The notes beneath the pieces were generated by a model. That model did no database searches and was not told the DNA's origin. It saw nothing but the letters and a program-made list of their open reading frames with translations. From an uncultured Lachnospiraceae bacterium (GTDB taxonomy: Bacteria > Bacillota > Clostridia > Lachnospirales > Lachnospiraceae): a stretch of 64,000 nucleotides of DNA. Shown in pieces: positions 15,740 through 25,006 of the stretch. Both the position numbers and the translations under genes were made by a program. The DNA lies in NCBI GenBank assembly GCA_947566705.1, contig CANOLA010000001.1, positions 1 through 64,000 of the forward strand, given 5' to 3'. Positions within the stretch are counted from its first letter, which is position 1. Each line of letters starts with the position of its first letter.

Positions 15740-17458
15740 TTATTGTAATTCAAGGTAAGGCAGGATGTTTTCAAAGATTTCCTTTGCGACAGGGGCTGCT
15801 ATCGTGCCTCCGTAATAAACACCCTTGGGATTTCTGATGATAACCAGAGTCAGAACCTTGGGGTCATCCGCAGGGGCAAACCCCAGAAATGAGGATATGT
15901 AACGGTTTGCAGAACGCGGCAGCGTCTGTGATGTAGCAGTCTTTCCGCCGATGGAATATCCTTCGATGTATGCCTTGTTACCGCCACCCTCTGATACGAC
16001 CTTTTCCAGAAGAAAGCGCATTTCTTCCGAGGTGCTGTCACTGACCACGCCTTCCCTTGTCTCATAGGAAAACTTTTTTACCACATTTCCGTCCCCGTCC
16101 TCCACCTGCACGCCAAGATGGGGCGTTACACGTTTCCCCCCATTAATTATAGAAGAAACTGTTGTTGCAAGCTGGATGGGTGTAATCTGAAACGACTGCC
16201 CGAAGGATACGGTCGCCAGTTCCACAAGTCCGATGTTCTCCTTTTTGTGCATAATGGTCGCTGCTTCTCCCGGAAGGTCAATCCCGGTTTTTCCAAGGAG
16301 TCCGAACTGTTCAAAATAATTGTAAAAACGATCCGCACCCAGCCTTAAGCCCACCGTGATAAACACAGGATTGCAGGAATTTTCGATTCCCTCCACAAAG
16401 CTTTCCGAGCCATGCCCGGTCGTTTTATGGCAGCGGATTCTGCGGTCCTCCACCACAATATACCCCGGACAGAAAAAACTGTCCGATTTAGACACCACTT
16501 TTTCCTCCAGTGCAGCCGACGCTGTAATTACCTTAAAAGTCGAACCCGGCTCATAGGTATCGTTGATACAGTGGTTTCTCCACATCTGGTTACAGTAATC
16601 CTGTTCATCCTTTGTTCCCGCATACTGCGCAAATTCCCCGATCAGGGTAAATGGCTCATTTAAGTTAAATTCAGGATAATCGACCATCGCAAGCACTTCC
16701 CCGTTCGACGGGTTCATAACAAGGATGCTGACAGAATCCGCCTCCTTCTGAATGTAAGCCTTCTCTGCCGCCTGCATCGCAAACATCTGGATATTGGCAT
16801 CAAGCGAGGTGCGTAAATTATTTCCTGTAACCGGCTCAATCCGCTCCTCCCCCACGTTATCCACCTCCACACCGCGGGCGTCCGTGGTAGTCAGGATTGT
16901 TCCGTTTGTTCCCTGCAGGTAACTGTCATACACGGATTCCAGTCCGATAATTCCCTGGTTATCCCCGCCGGTAAAGCCAAGAACTTTGGATGCAAGTTCA
17001 TCATACGGATACTCCCGTTTATAATCCTCATCCACTTTTACACCGGAATAACCGTAGGATAAAATACGGTTTCCTGTTTCTTTGTCAACATTGCTCTTGA
17101 TTTTTTCAATGGAGGAATACTTTTCCACGCGCTTACGTACTTTTTCCTCGGAAATCCCAAGTTCTTTGGACAGCATGGCAATTACGCCCTCCGGATCCTC
17201 GATCTGGTTATGTATGACGGAAATTGTACAGACGGATTTATTTCCCGCAAGCACAACCCCGTTTGTGTCCAGGATTTTTCCCCTGGCAGCCTTAATCTGC
17301 CGTTCCCGCTGCTGTACATCAGCCGCAAGTCCGGAGTAATAATTTCCGCGGAATATCATAAGATATACCAGCCGTCCAAGCACTACAAATGTAAACAACA
17401 GTACAGCAAAAAATATGACGCAGATTTTCTTCCGGTGATAGGTTTTATTGGGTTCCAT
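15740..17458 (-). CDS. class B penicillin-binding protein (PBP2/FtsI/SpoVD family), second of a tandem pair
   Basis: Transpeptidase of 572 residues anchored by one N-terminal membrane helix (about 12-34). An N-terminal dimerisation/pedestal region starts with RGKILDTNGVVLAGN. The transpeptidase domain carries STFK in YEPGSTFKVITA (nucleophile Ser), SCN in ENSCNPVFI and KTA in GGKTATSQTLP. It lacks C-terminal PASTA domains, so it resembles vegetative FtsI or PASTA-less SpoVD. It directly follows another class B PBP gene and precedes murD. Which of the pair acts in division and which in spore cortex formation is not resolved. Confidence 0.92.
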   Translation of the reverse strand: MEPNKTYHRKKICVIFFAVLLFTFVVLGRLVYLMIFRGNYYSGLAADVQQRERQIKAARGKILDTNGVVLAGNKSVCTISVIHNQIEDPEGVIAMLSKELGISEEKVRKRVEKYSSIEKIKSNVDKETGNRILSYGYSGVKVDEDYKREYPYDELASKVLGFTGGDNQGIIGLESVYDSYLQGTNGTILTTTDARGVEVDNVGEERIEPVTGNNLRTSLDANIQMFAMQAAEKAYIQKEADSVSILVMNPSNGEVLAMVDYPEFNLNEPFTLIGEFAQYAGTKDEQDYCNQMWRNHCINDTYEPGSTFKVITASAALEEKVVSKSDSFFCPGYIVVEDRRIRCHKTTGHGSESFVEGIENSCNPVFITVGLRLGADRFYNYFEQFGLLGKTGIDLPGEAATIMHKKENIGLVELATVSFGQSFQITPIQLATTVSSIINGGKRVTPHLGVQVEDGDGNVVKKFSYETREGVVSDSTSEEMRFLLEKVVSEGGGNKAYIEGYSIGGKTATSQTLPRSANRYISSFLGFAPADDPKVLTLVIIRNPKGVYYGGTIAAPVAKEIFENILPYLELQ

Positions 17459-17500
17459 ACAAACATCCTGCGTATATCCTTGTTATTATTGTATGCTCTG

Positions 17501-19462
17501 TCATTCATTTGTTTCTATTTTTGATGTTTTCCATTTCTTTTTTTTCACCGGTTGGTGTCTGCCCGTACACTGGGCATTCTCCCCGGTAACGTCAAGACCC
17601 TTGTTTTTTCCGGTTTTCTTTTCGTCCGGGTAAATATTCATATACGGAAGCACCTCTTCCATGATTTCCCTGACAATATTCTGGGCAAAATAGCTGTGGG
17701 CTTCATCCTTGACGTTCGGCTCGTCCACAATACAGTAAATCATTATCTGCGGATTTTCATATGGGGCAAACCCGATAAATGAAACAAGGTACTGTTCCCT
17801 GTCACGCGGCTGCTTCTGTGCGGTACCCGTTTTTCCGCCCATGGAATAACCATCCACTTTGGCAGCCCCGCCGGTTCCGTCAGTTACAACATCATAAAGA
17901 TAATCCCTGATCTGCGCGCTGGTACTTTCGGAAATGGTTTGTTTTACAAGCTTCGGCTCCACGGTGGATATGGTATTTCCGGAAGAATCCATCACCTTTG
18001 TCACAATATGCGGCTGGTAATAACTGCCGCCGTTAATCAGGGAGCAGAAACCTGCCGCCATCTGAACCATGGTACAGTTGTAATTCTGTCCGAATGAATT
18101 CGTTGCAAGATCGACCGGAGTGATCTTCTCAAGCTTATGGACCAGGGTGGAAGTATTTGCTTCCCCCGGCAGGTCAATTCCGGTCCTCTGCCCGAAGCCA
18201 AAGATGCTCTGGTATTCCAAAAAGTTTTCTTTTCCAATTTTATAGCTCATCTGCATAATGGCGTCATTGCAGGAATCCATCAGTGACTTTCTTACACTTT
18301 CCTTTCCATGTCCGCTTCTTACCACGCAGTTTACCCTCTCGCTGCCAAACATTTCATATCCGTCACATTTAAAAGACATTTTATCCTTTACAGTTCCTGT
18401 TTCCAGTCCGCATGCAACAGTAAACGGTTTTTGCACGGAGCCCGGCTCATAAGTCTCTGTCACACAGTAATTCTGCCAGAGCCTGTTTAAAACATTCATC
18501 TGCTGCTCATCCGTCAGATTTTCAATTTCGTCATCGGTGTAATAATCTTTTAAATTCCGCGGGTCATTGCTGTCAAAGCCGGGAGATTCCGCCATGGCAA
18601 GCACTTCCCCGCTGTTTGGGTCCATTACTATAACGGCGGCATTCTCACTTCCTGCCCCCTCATAATAATTATCCCTGTATGCTTCGTTGAACTCACTGAT
18701 CTTTTTTTCTGCAATCGACTGTATCGTTGCATCAATGGAACAGACCAGTGTATTTCCGTCCTGTGCGGAAATAACAGTTTTTTCCATGTCGCTGTCTGCG
18801 TTCAGGTACCCGTATTCCCTCCCGTTTACACCGTTTAAAATATCATCATAATAATTTTCAAGCCCGCAGACACCCACGTCCCCGTCAGATGTAAATCCGA
18901 TGACTGCACTTGCCAGTGAACCGTACGGATAATTCCTCTGGTACTCTTTTTCAAACCACACGCCTTTAATATCAGGGTTTACCTTGTCGCCCTTTTTATC
19001 CACTTCAGCCTGCATCTCAATAAACGGCTGTACCTGCTCATACGGAACTTTTCTGGCAAGGACAATATAACGGCTTGTCTTTTTTTCCGTGGCATAACTT
19101 TCCAGCTCCTGGCGGTCAAGCTCCGGAAAATATTCCATAAGTGCGTTAATAGTCGGCTTTATGTACTCTTCTTTGTCGGTCATGACGCTGCAGTCTAAAA
19201 TCACATTATAAACAGCCACACTCGTAGCAAGTACCGTACCGCGGCGGTCTGTAATCTCCCCCCTCTGGTACGGTATTGTCTTGCTGTCGTATGACTGCAT
19301 GGATAATACCTTTTTTTCGTATTTTTCACCTTTTGTATGTTCAATGTACATTAATTTGCCAATCAGAAAACAAAGTGCAGCCAGAAAAACGGAAAATAAA
19401 GCCATTAACTTCACCCGCATGGTCCGACTGAACCTTTTGACCGGTTTTTTCCTTCTTGCCAT
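17501..19462 (-). CDS. class B penicillin-binding protein (FtsI/PBP2B family), first of a tandem pair
   Basis: Septal peptidoglycan transpeptidase of 653 residues. One membrane helix (about 16-38) is followed by the pedestal domain starting at RGEITDRRGTVLATS. The active-site motif is SVQK in YEPGSVQKPFTVA, conserving Ser and Lys but replacing the usual S-T-F-K; then SCN in MDSCNDAIM and KTG in GGKTGTAQKQ. The C-terminal 40 residues are basic and Gly/Lys-rich without PASTA domains. GGAGAAAG precedes ATG. It is preceded by the ftsL-like gene, the position of pbpB in Bacillus, so it is the better candidate for the vegetative division PBP. Confidence 0.92.
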   Translation of the reverse strand: MARRKKPVKRFSRTMRVKLMALFSVFLAALCFLIGKLMYIEHTKGEKYEKKVLSMQSYDSKTIPYQRGEITDRRGTVLATSVAVYNVILDCSVMTDKEEYIKPTINALMEYFPELDRQELESYATEKKTSRYIVLARKVPYEQVQPFIEMQAEVDKKGDKVNPDIKGVWFEKEYQRNYPYGSLASAVIGFTSDGDVGVCGLENYYDDILNGVNGREYGYLNADSDMEKTVISAQDGNTLVCSIDATIQSIAEKKISEFNEAYRDNYYEGAGSENAAVIVMDPNSGEVLAMAESPGFDSNDPRNLKDYYTDDEIENLTDEQQMNVLNRLWQNYCVTETYEPGSVQKPFTVACGLETGTVKDKMSFKCDGYEMFGSERVNCVVRSGHGKESVRKSLMDSCNDAIMQMSYKIGKENFLEYQSIFGFGQRTGIDLPGEANTSTLVHKLEKITPVDLATNSFGQNYNCTMVQMAAGFCSLINGGSYYQPHIVTKVMDSSGNTISTVEPKLVKQTISESTSAQIRDYLYDVVTDGTGGAAKVDGYSMGGKTGTAQKQPRDREQYLVSFIGFAPYENPQIMIYCIVDEPNVKDEAHSYFAQNIVREIMEEVLPYMNIYPDEKKTGKNKGLDVTGENAQCTGRHQPVKKKKWKTSKIETNE

Positions 19463-19474
19463 GAACTCTTTCTC

Positions 19475-19945
19475 CTATTCCTCCGGAATGTCCCGGTACT
19501 GGTCCATAAAGTTATTGTTATCCACGGTATAGTATTTCACCTGGTCCTTTTTTGGATATGACATTCCAAGTTTATTAACCGCAACATCCCTGACATAATT
19601 CAAATCCACGGACGTAACGGCCCTCTTGTAACGCGCATCATTATCCGCGCGAAGGTCAACCAGCTGTTCTTCAAGGTTTGCAATACTTTTCATGCGGCTT
19701 GTCAGTCCGGACTGCATGTTGACATACATAACAGCCATTACTGCAACCACACATACGCATGCAGTCAGAAAAAATACATAACTGCGGCTCATCTCCATTG
19801 CTCTCTGGCGGTTTCTTCTGGCAGCGTTTCTGCGTCTTTTGCGTTTTTTTATTTCTTCAAGTTCTTCTTTTGACCTGCCATCACGACGTACCGGTGATTC
19901 TAATTCGCGAACAGTATTTCCATTTACGTAATAATTTTTTGTCAT
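19475..19945 (-). CDS. FtsL-like cell division protein
   Basis: Bitopic protein of 156 residues in the position of ftsL between rsmH and the division PBP. A very basic cytoplasmic region (about 35-52, KRKRRRNAARRNRQR) precedes one membrane helix at about 55-75. A short coiled coil (MKSIANLEEQLVDLRAD) follows, then an extracytoplasmic tail with VAVNKLGMSYPKKDQV, typical of the FtsL/DivIC C-terminus. The identification rests on architecture and gene order, since FtsL sequences diverge strongly. SD GGATGGG precedes ATG at 19945. Confidence 0.8.
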   Translation of the reverse strand: MTKNYYVNGNTVRELESPVRRDGRSKEELEEIKKRKRRRNAARRNRQRAMEMSRSYVFFLTACVCVVAVMAVMYVNMQSGLTSRMKSIANLEEQLVDLRADNDARYKRAVTSVDLNYVRDVAVNKLGMSYPKKDQVKYYTVDNNNFMDQYRDIPEE

Positions 19946-20002
19946 AATCCCATCCTGCCTTTACTGTAATGCATAAAATACTGCAGTTTCTAATCCTGCA
20001 GT

Positions 20003-20947
20003 TTACTCCTTCACCGTTCGTTCAAAGACGCGGAGTCTGGCACTCTTTGAACGGCTGTTTTCCTGCAGTTCTTTTTCCGAAGGAAGAATCGGTTTTCTCA
20101 CCGCCATCCGCCCCATGGATTTATTTCCACACACACATACCGGAAACGTTGCCGGACAGGTGCATGGATTTTCATTTTTCTTGAATGCTGATTTGACTAT
20201 TCTGTCTTCTAAAGAATGGAAAGTGATAACACATAATCTTCCACCGTCATTTAACAAACTAATCATCTCATCCAGATGTTCTTTTAATATCTCAAGCTCA
20301 TGATTTAATTCAATCCGGATTGCCTGGTATGTCCTCTTGCTCGGATGCCCCCCGGTCTTTTGCACCTTCATCGGAATGGCACATTTTATAATGGCATTCA
20401 GTTCCCCGGCTGTCTCAATCGCTTTTTCTTCTCTTGCCTTTACGATGTGCTTTGCAATGTTTTTTGCGAAACGGTCTTCCCCGTAATCACGGATAATCCT
20501 GAAAAGCTCCATCTCACTGTATCCATTGACAATATCCCCTGCAGTCACTGTCTGTCTCTGGTCCATCCGCATATCCAGCGGTGCATCCGCATCCCGGTAA
20601 GTAAATCCGCGTTCGGGCGTATCAAGCTGGAAGGAGGATACCCCAAGATCCAGAAGTATTCCGTCAACCCTTAAAATCCCAAGGTCTTTCAGCACATCTG
20701 CCATTTCAGAATAATTACTTCTGACTATTGTCACTTTTTCTTTGTAGTCATTCAGACGCTCCGCTGCTGCTGCAACTGCATCTGCATCCTGATCGATTCC
20801 AATCAGGCGTCCAGTGGTAAGACGTTTACAGATTTCAAGGGAATGTCCGCCTCCGCCAAGGGTTCCGTCCACATAGGTTCCATCCGGTCTGATCTTAAGC
20901 TGTTCAATTGTTTCCTGTAAAAGTACGGATGTGTGTTCAAACCCCAT
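20003..20947 (-). CDS. rsmH: 16S rRNA (cytosine(1402)-N(4))-methyltransferase RsmH
   Basis: SAM-dependent methyltransferase of 314 residues (MraW) that modifies C1402 in the ribosomal P site. It starts with the family sequence [13 protein letters not shown]; the SAM-binding loop is [10 protein letters not shown] near residue 27. [14 protein letters not shown] and the C-terminal [14 protein letters not shown] are strongly conserved. A Cys cluster, [14 protein letters not shown], lies near residue 265. GGAGTAAATCACT precedes ATG. It is the second gene of the mraZ operon. Confidence 0.96.
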   Translation of the reverse strand: MGFEHTSVLLQETIEQLKIRPDGTYVDGTLGGGGHSLEICKRLTTGRLIGIDQDADAVAAAAERLNDYKEKVTIVRSNYSEMADVLKDLGILRVDGILLDLGVSSFQLDTPERGFTYRDADAPLDMRMDQRQTVTAGDIVNGYSEMELFRIIRDYGEDRFAKNIAKHIVKAREEKAIETAGELNAIIKCAIPMKVQKTGGHPSKRTYQAIRIELNHELEILKEHLDEMISLLNDGGRLCVITFHSLEDRIVKSAFKKNENPCTCPATFPVCVCGNKSMGRMAVRKPILPSEKELQENSRSKSARLRVFERTVKE

Positions 20948-20963
20948 AGTGATTTACTCCTTA

Positions 20964-21395
20964 TCAGATTCCAATCCCGAGTTCTGCCATATGCTCTGCA
21001 ATTTCGTCCATATCATCCACATCACTGCTTTCCAGATAGCGCTCCCTGCTCCATATTTCCACTCGGCTGAACACACCCACTGATACGACTTCCTTGTCAA
21101 TTCCTGCATATTCACGGAGATTCGCCGGAAGATTAATTCTTCCCTGCTTGTCCACTTCACAGTTTGCTGCACCTGCGAAGAAAAATCTCATAAATTTTCT
21201 TGCGTCTTTGGAGGTAAGTGGTTTTTCACGAAGGCTTTCTTCAATCCGATGCCATTCTTCAAGGGAATAAACGAATAAACATCCATCCAGTCCTTTGGTA
21301 ACAACAAACTCGTTGCCAAGCTGTTCCCTGAATTTTGACGGAACAATCAGTCTGCCTTTGGCGTCGACTGAATGATTGTATTCACCCATGAACAT
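20964..21395 (-). CDS. mraZ: transcriptional regulator MraZ
   Basis: AbrB-like double-domain DNA-binding protein of 143 residues, first gene of the dcw operon and its own repressor in bacteria studied. The start [22 protein letters not shown] is diagnostic. The second swapped-hairpin domain contains [27 protein letters not shown] lies seven bases before ATG. Its likely operator, GTGG repeats with a 10-base period, lies in the leader at 21471-21529 directly after the promoter. Confidence 0.95.
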   Translation of the reverse strand: MFMGEYNHSVDAKGRLIVPSKFREQLGNEFVVTKGLDGCLFVYSLEEWHRIEESLREKPLTSKDARKFMRFFFAGAANCEVDKQGRINLPANLREYAGIDKEVVSVGVFSRVEIWSRERYLESSDVDDMDEIAEHMAELGIGI

Positions 21396-21470
21396 GACAT
21401 CACCTCCTGACTTTTAAAATCTCAGGTGCATGCTATTGTTCATAAGTTATCCACTCATTTATCAACTTAT

Positions 21471-21529
21471 CCACCACTTTGCACCACTATATGGTATATA
21501 CGCTCCACTGTCTACCACTCTGTTACCAT
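21471..21529 (-). promoter_or_regulatory. MraZ operator boxes
   Basis: Minus-strand GTGG (CCAC on the plus strand) starts at plus positions 21474, 21484, 21505 and 21515, that is two pairs each spaced exactly 10 bases, 21 bases between the pairs. A relaxed copy (CCAT) lies at 21526. They sit just downstream of the -10 box, where MraZ binding sites are found in other bacteria. Confidence 0.65.
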
Positions 21530-21556
21530 CATACTCCCAAAACGCCCAAAAATCAA
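21528..21556 (-). promoter_or_regulatory. promoter of the mraZ/dcw operon
   Basis: Minus strand TTGATT (21556-21551), 17-base spacer, TATGAT (21533-21528). Same -35/-10 pair as the ftsZ promoter. Confidence 0.75.
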
Positions 21557-21625
21557 GGATTTTTCAAGGTTTTAACGGCATTTTTTAACGGCTACAACAT
21601 CTTGTGGTAGGGGATTTTGTGACAT

Positions 21626-21656
21626 ACAAAAAAGACAGTCATGTCTGACTGTCTTT
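21626..21656 (-). terminator. intrinsic terminator after lgt
   Basis: Perfect 11-bp stem AAAGACAGTCA (21631-21641) with TGACTGTCTTT (21646-21656), followed on the minus strand by a run of six T. Confidence 0.88.
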
Positions 21657-21691
21657 CTCGTTTTTCTTCTTTTCAGTAAAAAATCTGCTGA

Positions 21692-22573
21692 TTACATATA
21701 AACTTTATTGGTATGGTGTCTTTTTCTTTCCCTGATATGCCACACCAGTATCCATACAAATGCCGCAGCCGCAAGAAGGGCGGCAAGTACCATGGATACC
21801 GCAAGATTCGTCCCCGGCAAAAGCAGCTGGTCTGTGCGGAGCGATTCAATCCAGAACCTTCCGATTCCGTATCCCAGAAGATACATAAGAAAAACCTCCC
21901 CGTCAAAGCTTTTACGCCTTGTAAACCAGATTAGAAAAAAGAGTAACAACAGATTCCACACCGATTCATACAGAAAAGTCGGATGCACCTGGATGTATGA
22001 AATCCCTCCACTTTCCACCACATGTTCCGCAAGCTCTTTTGATACATCCGATGAACGAACTGCTGAAAGAGGCAGCTGCATGGCAAACGGACCGTCGGTA
22101 TATCCTCCAAATGCCTCCCGGTTAAAGAAATTCCCCCATCTTCCGATTACCTGTCCCAGCACAAGACCAGGTCCTGCGGTATCGTACAAAAGTCCTGCGT
22201 TCAGCTTTTTTACTTTCGCAAAAATAAATACTGTCAGAATCGCCGCCAGCACCCCGCCGTATATTGCCAGACCGCCCTGACGCAGGTTAAAGATGCTCAA
22301 AAGATCATTTTTGTACACATCCCACCGGAATATTACATAATAAATCCTTGCGCCGATGACGGAACAGATAATTGCAATAACTGCCAGATCCACATAGGTA
22401 TCGGGATCCTGCCCCGTCTTCTTTGCCATATGGCACGCAATCCAAAGACCTGCCAGCATCCCAAAAGCAATGACAATTCCATAATATGCAATGGAAAAAT
22501 CCCCAATCATGATGTTTTTGCCCACATGTTCCAGATATATATGTAAATGTGGAAAATTGATATTATAATTCAT
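21692..22573 (-). CDS. lgt: phosphatidylglycerol--prolipoprotein diacylglyceryl transferase
   Basis: Integral membrane enzyme of about 293 residues, first step of lipoprotein maturation: it moves diacylglycerol from phosphatidylglycerol to the lipobox Cys. Seven hydrophobic segments are visible. Family motifs include SIAYYGIVIAFG near the N-terminus, IGARIYYVIF, RQGGLAIYGGV with the catalytic His-equivalent region, and the Lgt signature GRWGNFFNREAFGG. I choose ATG at 22573, six bases after GAGG; an in-frame ATG four codons earlier lies on that site. A terminator of the preceding gene lies immediately upstream, so lgt needs read-through or an unrecognised promoter. Confidence 0.95.
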   Translation of the reverse strand: MNYNINFPHLHIYLEHVGKNIMIGDFSIAYYGIVIAFGMLAGLWIACHMAKKTGQDPDTYVDLAVIAIICSVIGARIYYVIFRWDVYKNDLLSIFNLRQGGLAIYGGVLAAILTVFIFAKVKKLNAGLLYDTAGPGLVLGQVIGRWGNFFNREAFGGYTDGPFAMQLPLSAVRSSDVSKELAEHVVESGGISYIQVHPTFLYESVWNLLLLFFLIWFTRRKSFDGEVFLMYLLGYGIGRFWIESLRTDQLLLPGTNLAVSMVLAALLAAAAFVWILVWHIRERKRHHTNKVYM

Positions 22574-22587
22574 TTTATACCTCACAT

Positions 22588-22627
22588 TAAAAGTTCAAAG
22601 GGGATGACTCCTGCCATCCCCTTTGAA
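22588..22627 (-). terminator. intrinsic terminator after the DUF1540 gene
   Basis: Perfect 13-bp stem TTCAAAGGGGATG (22594-22606) with CATCCCCTTTGAA (22615-22627); on the minus strand CTTTT follows. Confidence 0.8.
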
Positions 22628-22629
22628 GC

Positions 22630-22947
22630 TTAGCAGTTACATGAAAAGCTTCCGCATTCAGTTTCCCTGCAGCTGTCTGCATGTCCTCCTGCAATTCCGA
22701 TATGTCCCGCCGTACATTTCTTACTGTCATTGAAACGGCACTCACAGGCATCACACAGCACATTGGTATCCTTTTCGGCCTCCTGTGTGGAATTGCTTCC
22801 GCAGCCGCATCCTTTTGGCGCAAAACTTCCGCAGCAGGTTTCAGACGGTGTCTTCGCCTGCATGCCTTCTACATGGATATCGCCTCTTTTACAGCAGTTG
22901 TCAGCATTGTATGAACAGTTGACAACATTACAATCCAGCTTTGTCAT
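22630..22947 (-). CDS. DUF1540 Cys-rich protein
   Basis: A 105-residue protein with 18 cysteines arranged in two related units: one begins CNVVNCSYNADNCC and the other CDACECRFNDSKKC. Each continues with I-x-V/I-x-G and ends in a C-x-S-F region (CCGSF, CGSF). This is the DUF1540 pattern, thought to bind metal such as zinc; the role is unknown. A Cys/Gly linker joins the units. ATG at 22947 has AGGAGG nine bases upstream. It lies 68 bases after thrS and is likely read with it, ending at a strong terminator. Confidence 0.85.
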   Translation of the reverse strand: MTKLDCNVVNCSYNADNCCKRGDIHVEGMQAKTPSETCCGSFAPKGCGCGSNSTQEAEKDTNVLCDACECRFNDSKKCTAGHIGIAGGHADSCRETECGSFSCNC

Positions 22948-23014
22948 AATCACATACCTCCTGATTCTTCTTTGGATTCCAGAATAGTATGCCTCAAATC
23001 TTTCATTTCATGTA

Positions 23015-24976
23015 TTACTGCTCTTTTTCCATCTGTTCCTCACGAATCTGCTTTGTACGGATTTCTTCACATATCTGGCTGATAAAGTCTGAAAGCGGTT
23101 TTACGCCCTCATCCCCTGCGAAGCGGCTTCTGACGGATACTGTCCCGTCTGCCTCTTCCTGCTGTCCGACAACCAGCATATATGGCAGCTTGTCAAGCCT
23201 TGCTTCCCTGATTTTATAGCCAATTTTTTCTGCACGGCTGTCAACAGTGGCATCCACGCCGTTTTTCTTAAGCTCTGCAGCAACAGTGTCTGCATAGGCG
23301 TTATATTTGTCAGAAATTGGAAGCACGCGCACCTGTTCCGGACACAGCCATGTCGGGAATTTACCTGCATAATGCTCAATCAGCCATGCAAGTGTACGCT
23401 CATAACAGCCCATGGATGTCCTGTGGATAATATACGGACGTACCTTTTCCCCGTTTGCATCTATAAAATACATGTCAAACTGTTCAGCAAGAAGGGCATC
23501 CCACTGAATCGTAATCATGGTATCATCTTTGCCGTATACGTTCTTTGCATTGATATCCACCTTCGGACCGTAGAATGCTGCCTCTCCTACATCCTCTGTA
23601 AAATCAATATCCAGTTCCTTTAAAATCTGGCGGATATGTCCTTCGGTCTCTTCCCATACCTCAGGCTCACCCATATATTTTTCTTTATTGGAAGGATCCC
23701 ATTTGGAAAGGTGGTAGGTTACATCTTCCTCAAGTCCAAGTGTCTGAAGTGTATATTTTGCAAGTGCAAGACAGCCCTTAAACTCCTCCACCATCTGGTC
23801 CGGACGCACCACCAGGTGCCCCTCGGTAATCGTAAACTGTCTGACACGGGTCAGTCCGTGCATCTCCCCGGAATCCTCACAGCGGAACAGTGTGGAAGTC
23901 TCGCTCATACGCATTGGAAGGTCCCTATACGAACGCTGCTCATTTTTGTATACATAATACTGGAACGGGCAGGTCATCGGCCGGAGTGCAAATACCTCTT
24001 TATCCGTTTCCTCATCACCAAGCACAAACATACCGTCTTTATAGTGGTCCCAGTGTCCGGACATTTTATACAGATCTGATTTTGCCATAAGCGGTGTTCT
24101 GGTGCGGACATAGCCCCATTCATTGTCCTCAAGGTCCTCAATCCACCGCTGCAGCTTCATAATCATTTTCGTTCCCTTCGGGGTAAAAAGCGGCAGTCCC
24201 TGTCCAATTACGTCAACAGTGGTGAAAAGTCCCATTTCACGTCCGAGTTTGTTATGGTCGCGCTGTTTCGCATCCTCAAGTTTTGCAAGATGCTCCTTTA
24301 ACTCGTCTTTTTTATTAAACGCCGTACCGTAAATTCTCTGCAGACGTGCCTTGTCGGAATCTCCTCTCCAGTATGCCATGGAAGAAGATAAAAGCTTGTA
24401 CGCCTTCACGCCCTTTGTACTCATCAGATGCGGTCCTGCGCATAAATCCACAAAGCCGCCCTGGTCATAAAAGCTGATCTGTGCATCTTCCGGTAAATCT
24501 TCAATCAGCTCCACCTTATACGGCTCATTCCTGTCCTTCATAAACTGGATGGCTTCATTTCTCGGAAGAGTAAAACAGGTAATCTCATGCCCTTCCTTGA
24601 TGATTTTTTTCATTTCCGCCTCTAATTTGTCCAGATCCTCCCTGGAAAACGGCTCTGTATCAAAATCATAATAAAAACCATCTTCGATTGCCGGTCCAAT
24701 GGTTACTTTTGCCTCCGGGAACAGACGCTTCACCGCTTCAGCAAGAATATGGGAAGCGGTATGGCGGATCACGGTAAGTCCTGCCGGGTCAGAGGCTGTC
24801 ACAATATTCAGTTCGCAGTCGCTGTCAATGACAGTTCTTAAATCAACGATTTTGCCGTCTATCTCCCCGGCACATGCATTACGCGCGAGTCCTTCACTAA
24901 TGTCTGCTGCAATTTCATATACGGATTTTTCTTCACTGTACTCCTTGAAAGAACCATCCTTTAATTTTATTTTCAT
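23015..24976 (-). CDS. thrS: threonine--tRNA ligase
   Basis: Class II aminoacyl-tRNA synthetase of 653 residues. An N-terminal TGS domain (about 1-62) is followed by the editing domain with HTASHILAEAVKRLFP and LCAGPHLMST metal ligands, then the catalytic core with zinc ligands in RPMTCPFQYYVYK and motif 2 in FRCEDSGEMHGLTRVRQF. The C-terminal anticodon-binding domain starts near WLCPEQVRVLP. GGAG precedes ATG. In many Firmicutes thrS is governed by a T-box leader; none is visible here, since the gene starts 30 bases after a small membrane-protein gene. Confidence 0.96.
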   Translation of the reverse strand: MKIKLKDGSFKEYSEEKSVYEIAADISEGLARNACAGEIDGKIVDLRTVIDSDCELNIVTASDPAGLTVIRHTASHILAEAVKRLFPEAKVTIGPAIEDGFYYDFDTEPFSREDLDKLEAEMKKIIKEGHEITCFTLPRNEAIQFMKDRNEPYKVELIEDLPEDAQISFYDQGGFVDLCAGPHLMSTKGVKAYKLLSSSMAYWRGDSDKARLQRIYGTAFNKKDELKEHLAKLEDAKQRDHNKLGREMGLFTTVDVIGQGLPLFTPKGTKMIMKLQRWIEDLEDNEWGYVRTRTPLMAKSDLYKMSGHWDHYKDGMFVLGDEETDKEVFALRPMTCPFQYYVYKNEQRSYRDLPMRMSETSTLFRCEDSGEMHGLTRVRQFTITEGHLVVRPDQMVEEFKGCLALAKYTLQTLGLEEDVTYHLSKWDPSNKEKYMGEPEVWEETEGHIRQILKELDIDFTEDVGEAAFYGPKVDINAKNVYGKDDTMITIQWDALLAEQFDMYFIDANGEKVRPYIIHRTSMGCYERTLAWLIEHYAGKFPTWLCPEQVRVLPISDKYNAYADTVAAELKKNGVDATVDSRAEKIGYKIREARLDKLPYMLVVGQQEEADGTVSVRSRFAGDEGVKPLSDFISQICEEIRTKQIREEQMEKEQ

Positions 24977-25006
24977 TGTTATTATCTCCTTTTTCTTTCC
25001 CTCTTA

